From positions 496,001 to 560,000 of the forward strand of contig JADKAJ010000002.1 of assembly GCA_016719165.1 (NCBI GenBank): a stretch of 64,000 nucleotides of DNA, written 5' to 3'. The translations under genes and the position numbers were made by a program. Of the stretch, positions 61,727 to 64,000 are shown piece by piece (position 1 is the stretch's first letter; each line of letters starts with the position of its first letter). Source of the stretch: Chitinophagaceae bacterium. GTDB lineage: Bacteria; Bacteroidota; Bacteroidia; Chitinophagales; Chitinophagaceae. Below the pieces are notes generated by a model. It was not told where the DNA came from. It saw only the letters and a program-made list of their open reading frames with translations, and made no database searches.

Positions 61727-62377
61727 ATGGACAGATATAAAGAAACATTTGAAACCTGGAACAAACTTGCTTCACTATATCAAGACAAGTTTATGGACTT
61801 GGACTTGTATAATGAAACGTATGATTTTGTTTGCAATTCAATTACCAGGGTTAATGCAAAAGTATTAGAAATTGGTTGCGGACCAGGAAACATCACTAAA
61901 TACCTTTTATCCCAAAGACCCGATTTTGATATTTTCGGGATTGACATTTCCCCCAATATGATTGAACTTGCTGAAAAGAATAATCCGACAGCAAAATTTG
62001 CTGTTATGGACAGCCGGCAAATTAACAGTCTTGAAAAAAAGTATGACGGAATTATCGGTGGGTTTTGCTTGCCCTATTTGTCTAAAACTGAAAGTAAAGA
62101 ACTGATTTCTCATTCTTACGAATTATTAAACGATAATGGCATGATATATTTAAGTTTCGTAGAAGGCGACCCTGCTAAATCTGATTTTAAAGTTAGTGGT
62201 GCGGGTAGGGTGTTCTTTCATTTTCATAAGTTGGAGGACATTAAAGAGCAGCTTATCGGGACAAATTTTGACGAAATCGAAACCTTTAAGGTTAAGTACA
62301 AAGTATCAGAAACCGAATTTGACATACACACAATAGTTACAGCTAAAAAACGCCCTGTAACAGCAGTTTACCGCTAA
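61727..62377 (+). CDS. Class I SAM-dependent methyltransferase
   Basis: 216 aa. Rossmann fold with motif I VLEIGCGPGNITKYLL (about 46-61), motif II FDIFGIDISPNMIELAEKN and a later GGFCLPYLSKTESKELISHSYELLNDNGMIYLSF region, as in small-molecule or ubiquinone-type methyltransferases. Substrate unknown. The preceding sequence ends in TTTTAGGAAACGACTCGACA just before the ATG, and CTGTAACAGCAGTTTACCGC overlaps the 3' end; both resemble the flanks of horizontally moved single genes. No signal peptide. Confidence 0.88.
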   Translation: MDRYKETFETWNKLASLYQDKFMDLDLYNETYDFVCNSITRVNAKVLEIGCGPGNITKYLLSQRPDFDIFGIDISPNMIELAEKNNPTAKFAVMDSRQINSLEKKYDGIIGGFCLPYLSKTESKELISHSYELLNDNGMIYLSFVEGDPAKSDFKVSGAGRVFFHFHKLEDIKEQLIGTNFDEIETFKVKYKVSETEFDIHTIVTAKKRPVTAVYR

Positions 62378-62774
62378 CCAGGTAAGACGGTAATCGTGAT
62401 GTTCCTTTTTCAAAGTAAATTCAATCTCCGGCAAGACTGTGAACGTTTCCAAACTCCCGTCCATCAGTAAGCCGTACCGTTGTTCATCACCCTTTTGAAT
62501 ATCCTGCGTTTATTCAATAATCCAGGATTTTACCGACACGGGACGATGCTATTTTGACAAACCGCAAAAGACCCCCGACACAAAACCAATCCCGGGTGCT
62601 TTTGGGACAAAGTGATAAAAATCAGACCGAAATCCCCGCACCCCGGCCGGCAGAATTCTAATCAGTTTCGTCTTAGCTATGACATTAGCAACTATCCCGA
62701 AAAAGCAGAAAAAATAATTTCATTTTCTGTAATAAAGGAAGCCCTTGTGCCACTTATATATAAAATAGCAGATT
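62378..62774. other. Gene-less interval with a possible decayed coding remnant
   Basis: About 397 bases with no intact gene. On the minus strand from about 62512 to 62375 an open stretch reads like protein (GDEQRYGLLMDGSLETFTVL, then EIEFTLKKEHHDYRLTW) but has stops around it and no partner, so it may be the remnant of a lost gene. A 70-codon plus-strand frame (62612-62824) overlaps the next gene and is not convincing. Confidence 0.35.
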
Positions 62775-63038
62775 ATGAAACTGAAATCATCCTCCGAAAC
62801 TGCCCCAAAATTTACACCGTTTAACCGATACGCTTACGTTGTTTACATGGTACTCGTTATCTACCTTCTTATTAAAGGCGATTACGAATGGGCATTTTCC
62901 AACATGGGAATTGCACTCTTGTTCGACCCGTTCAACCCCTCTGTTAAATGGCAGCAAAGACCCATTTATCAAAAAGTATGGCTGCTGGTTCATTTAGCCC
63001 TCACTTTCTCTGGTTTGTTTTATATCATCTTTTTATAG
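62775..63038 (+). CDS. Small membrane protein of unknown function
   Basis: 87 aa with two hydrophobic helices (about residues 21-36 and 66-86) and a conserved-looking block LLFDPFNPSVKWQQRPIYQKVWLLVHL between them. No family recognised. Followed 29 bases later by the TraB/GumN gene on the same strand, so the two are probably cotranscribed. Confidence 0.7.
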   Translation: MKLKSSSETAPKFTPFNRYAYVVYMVLVIYLLIKGDYEWAFSNMGIALLFDPFNPSVKWQQRPIYQKVWLLVHLALTFSGLFYIIFL

Positions 63039-63067
63039 CATTAAATACTCACTTCAAAAATTAAAAA

Positions 63068-63958
63068 ATGAAAAGAAATTTTCTACAGGCAGCATTATGC
63101 CTATTGTGGCCAGCAGTTATAATAGCACAACAATCCAAAACAGAAAACGCCCTGCTCTGGAAAGTAACCGGCAATGGGTTAAAGAAGCCGTCTTACCTTT
63201 TTGGAACTTACCACTTCCTGTCTAGTGGTTTTGTGGATACGCTGGAAACAGTTAAAACCGCTTATAAGTCAGCAGATGCGGTAGTGGGAGAATTGGTAAT
63301 TGATACTTCCCTGCAACGCCCCATGTTGGAGGCGGCTGTGTTAAAAGGTACTACTTTACAGCAAGTGTTGCCGGACACATTGTATGCAAAAGCATCTGAT
63401 TGGTTTAAGCAAGAGGCTGGTTTAGACATCGGCCAGTTAAACCAGCTGAACCCTGTAACAGTGCTTACAGCAGCTATGGCCATAACAAAAGGAAAATATT
63501 TTCCTAACCAGCCGGGAGAAGTTCAGTTAGACACTTATTTCCAGGAGGAAGCAAAGAAAGAGGGTAAGAAGGTATTGGGTCTGGAAACGATACAAATGCA
63601 GATTAAAGCCATGTTTGAACAACTGACTTTGCAGCGCCAGGTTGAGCTGTTAGATGAAACATTTAAAGATAAAGATGCGCTGAGGCAGCTTATTGGGATA
63701 ATGAACAATGCTTACATTTCTCAAAACTTAAACCAACTGCAGGAGTTAATGTATGGCAGCAGTTACAGGCCGGAAGAAATGAAGATTTTATTAGATGACC
63801 GCAATAACTACTGGATGCAACAGCTGCCCGGACTGATGAAAGATCAATCTTTGTTTGTTGCAGTGGGTGCTTTACATTTAGTGGGCAATAGCGGGTTGGT
63901 GAATCAATTAAAAGAGCAGGGCTACACCGTAACACCCGTAAACCTTAAAAAGAAGTGA
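63068..63958 (+). CDS. TraB/GumN family protein
   Basis: 296 aa. Signal peptide (MKRNFLQAALCLLWPAVIIAQ), then the TraB/GumN domain: LWKVTGNGLKKPSYLFGTYHFLSS with the GTxH motif (about 45-50), EEAKKEGKKVLGLETIQMQ (the GLE motif, about 168-186) and VAVGALHLVGNSGLVNQLKEQGY (GxxH near the C-terminus). The conserved GTYH, GLE and GALH positions suggest a metal-dependent hydrolase. Its TGA stop overlaps the GTG start of the next gene. Confidence 0.93.
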   Translation: MKRNFLQAALCLLWPAVIIAQQSKTENALLWKVTGNGLKKPSYLFGTYHFLSSGFVDTLETVKTAYKSADAVVGELVIDTSLQRPMLEAAVLKGTTLQQVLPDTLYAKASDWFKQEAGLDIGQLNQLNPVTVLTAAMAITKGKYFPNQPGEVQLDTYFQEEAKKEGKKVLGLETIQMQIKAMFEQLTLQRQVELLDETFKDKDALRQLIGIMNNAYISQNLNQLQELMYGSSYRPEEMKILLDDRNNYWMQQLPGLMKDQSLFVAVGALHLVGNSGLVNQLKEQGYTVTPVNLKKK

Positions 63959-64000
63959 GCGAAAAAGAATTCTTATCACAACTCAAAGAGCACCAGAATA
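63955..64000 (+). CDS. Start of an ECF sigma-70 factor gene, cut by the window edge
   Basis: Only about 15 codons are present: GTG, then SEKEFLSQLKEHQN, the N-terminus expected of Bacteroidota ECF sigma factors (acidic helix before the HKVCRLY region). Overlap GTGA with the TraB stop indicates translational coupling. Identification rests on these few residues. Confidence 0.45.
   Translation, partial: MSEKEFLSQLKEHQN

Noticed and set aside
62612..62824. 70-codon plus-strand frame before the small membrane protein gene
   Set aside because: Overlaps the next gene by 50 bases in another frame and has no signal peptide, motif or start signal.
1..64000. CRISPR array, tRNA or rRNA genes
   Set aside because: No regularly spaced short repeats and no tRNA-like or rRNA-like sequence was seen on either strand.

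Overview
The window reads as the chromosome of a Bacteroidota, most likely of the Chitinophagia/Sphingobacteriia type (Chitinophagaceae-like). The basis is: cell-surface proteins ending in type IX secretion (T9SS) type B sorting domains, a PorP/SprF partner protein, promoters with the Bacteroidota -7 element TAnnTTTG, weak Shine-Dalgarno use, Bacteroidota-style NfeD/slipin, GlxA, TraB/GumN, SRPBCC and two-component beta-propeller kinases, and a GxxExxY element. No rRNA, tRNA, CRISPR array, phage or complete IS was seen.

Layout. 1-1.9 kb: 5' part of a GH95 alpha-L-fucosidase. 1.9-10.8 kb: NfeD protease/slipin pair, a small secreted protein, an operon of MazG-like pyrophosphohydrolase, P1 aminopeptidase and class IV aminotransferase, a probable structured ncRNA with its own terminator, a zinc alcohol dehydrogenase and an outer-membrane barrel; this stretch is littered with REP-like dispersed repeats. 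10.8-19.9 kb: two paralogous M23 peptidases, SRPBCC, hemerythrin, cytochrome c, PurT, an AraC-alkyltransferase fusion, a hydrolase, the NAD salvage pair PnuC/NadR-like kinase and a membrane glycosyltransferase. 20-29.3 kb: MtgA, LysE exporter, GH3-type adenylating enzyme, a GT2 fused to a degenerate sugar-phosphate transferase, SuhB, ThiL, S41 peptidase, nitrilase-type amidase.

29.4-44.1 kb is a cell-surface/T9SS block: PorP/SprF plus a 1122-aa YCF48-propeller adhesin on the minus strand, and divergently two giant tandem paralogous IgGFc-binding-like/PKD adhesins followed by a LuxR-type response regulator and a propeller-type sensor histidine kinase. Similar TAGAAT/ATTCTA palindromes lie in front of the adhesin pair and of the response regulator. 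44-50.5 kb: RecX, an unusual cytosolic trypsin-like protease/zinc-ribbon/YbjN fusion with a second YbjN-like partner, DnaN, DUF2007, a fatty-acid hydroxylase and an SH3 protein.

50.5-64 kb is more accessory. A kdsB-kdnB-like pair is split by a 475-bp unit with terminal inverted repeats that carries a GxxExxY (PD-(D/E)XK nuclease-like) gene; that gene seems frameshifted in an A7 run, which fuses it artificially with kdnB. Then comes a low-GC orphan gene, a quinone-reductase-like enzyme, a GlxA regulator and the most interesting locus: a five-gene minus-strand cluster of a nucleotide cyclase fused to a metal-binding YHS domain, a DUF6010 membrane protein, a DUF3703 protein, an AraC regulator with an N-terminal HMA-like CxxC domain, and a 38-aa eight-cysteine metallothionein-like peptide. 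The cluster and a neighbouring esterase lipoprotein share an almost identical 25-bp operator-like motif at exactly the same distance from the -7 element and the start codon. The window ends with a six-hairpin glycosidase, a methyltransferase, a small membrane protein, a TraB/GumN protein and the first codons of an ECF-type sigma factor gene.
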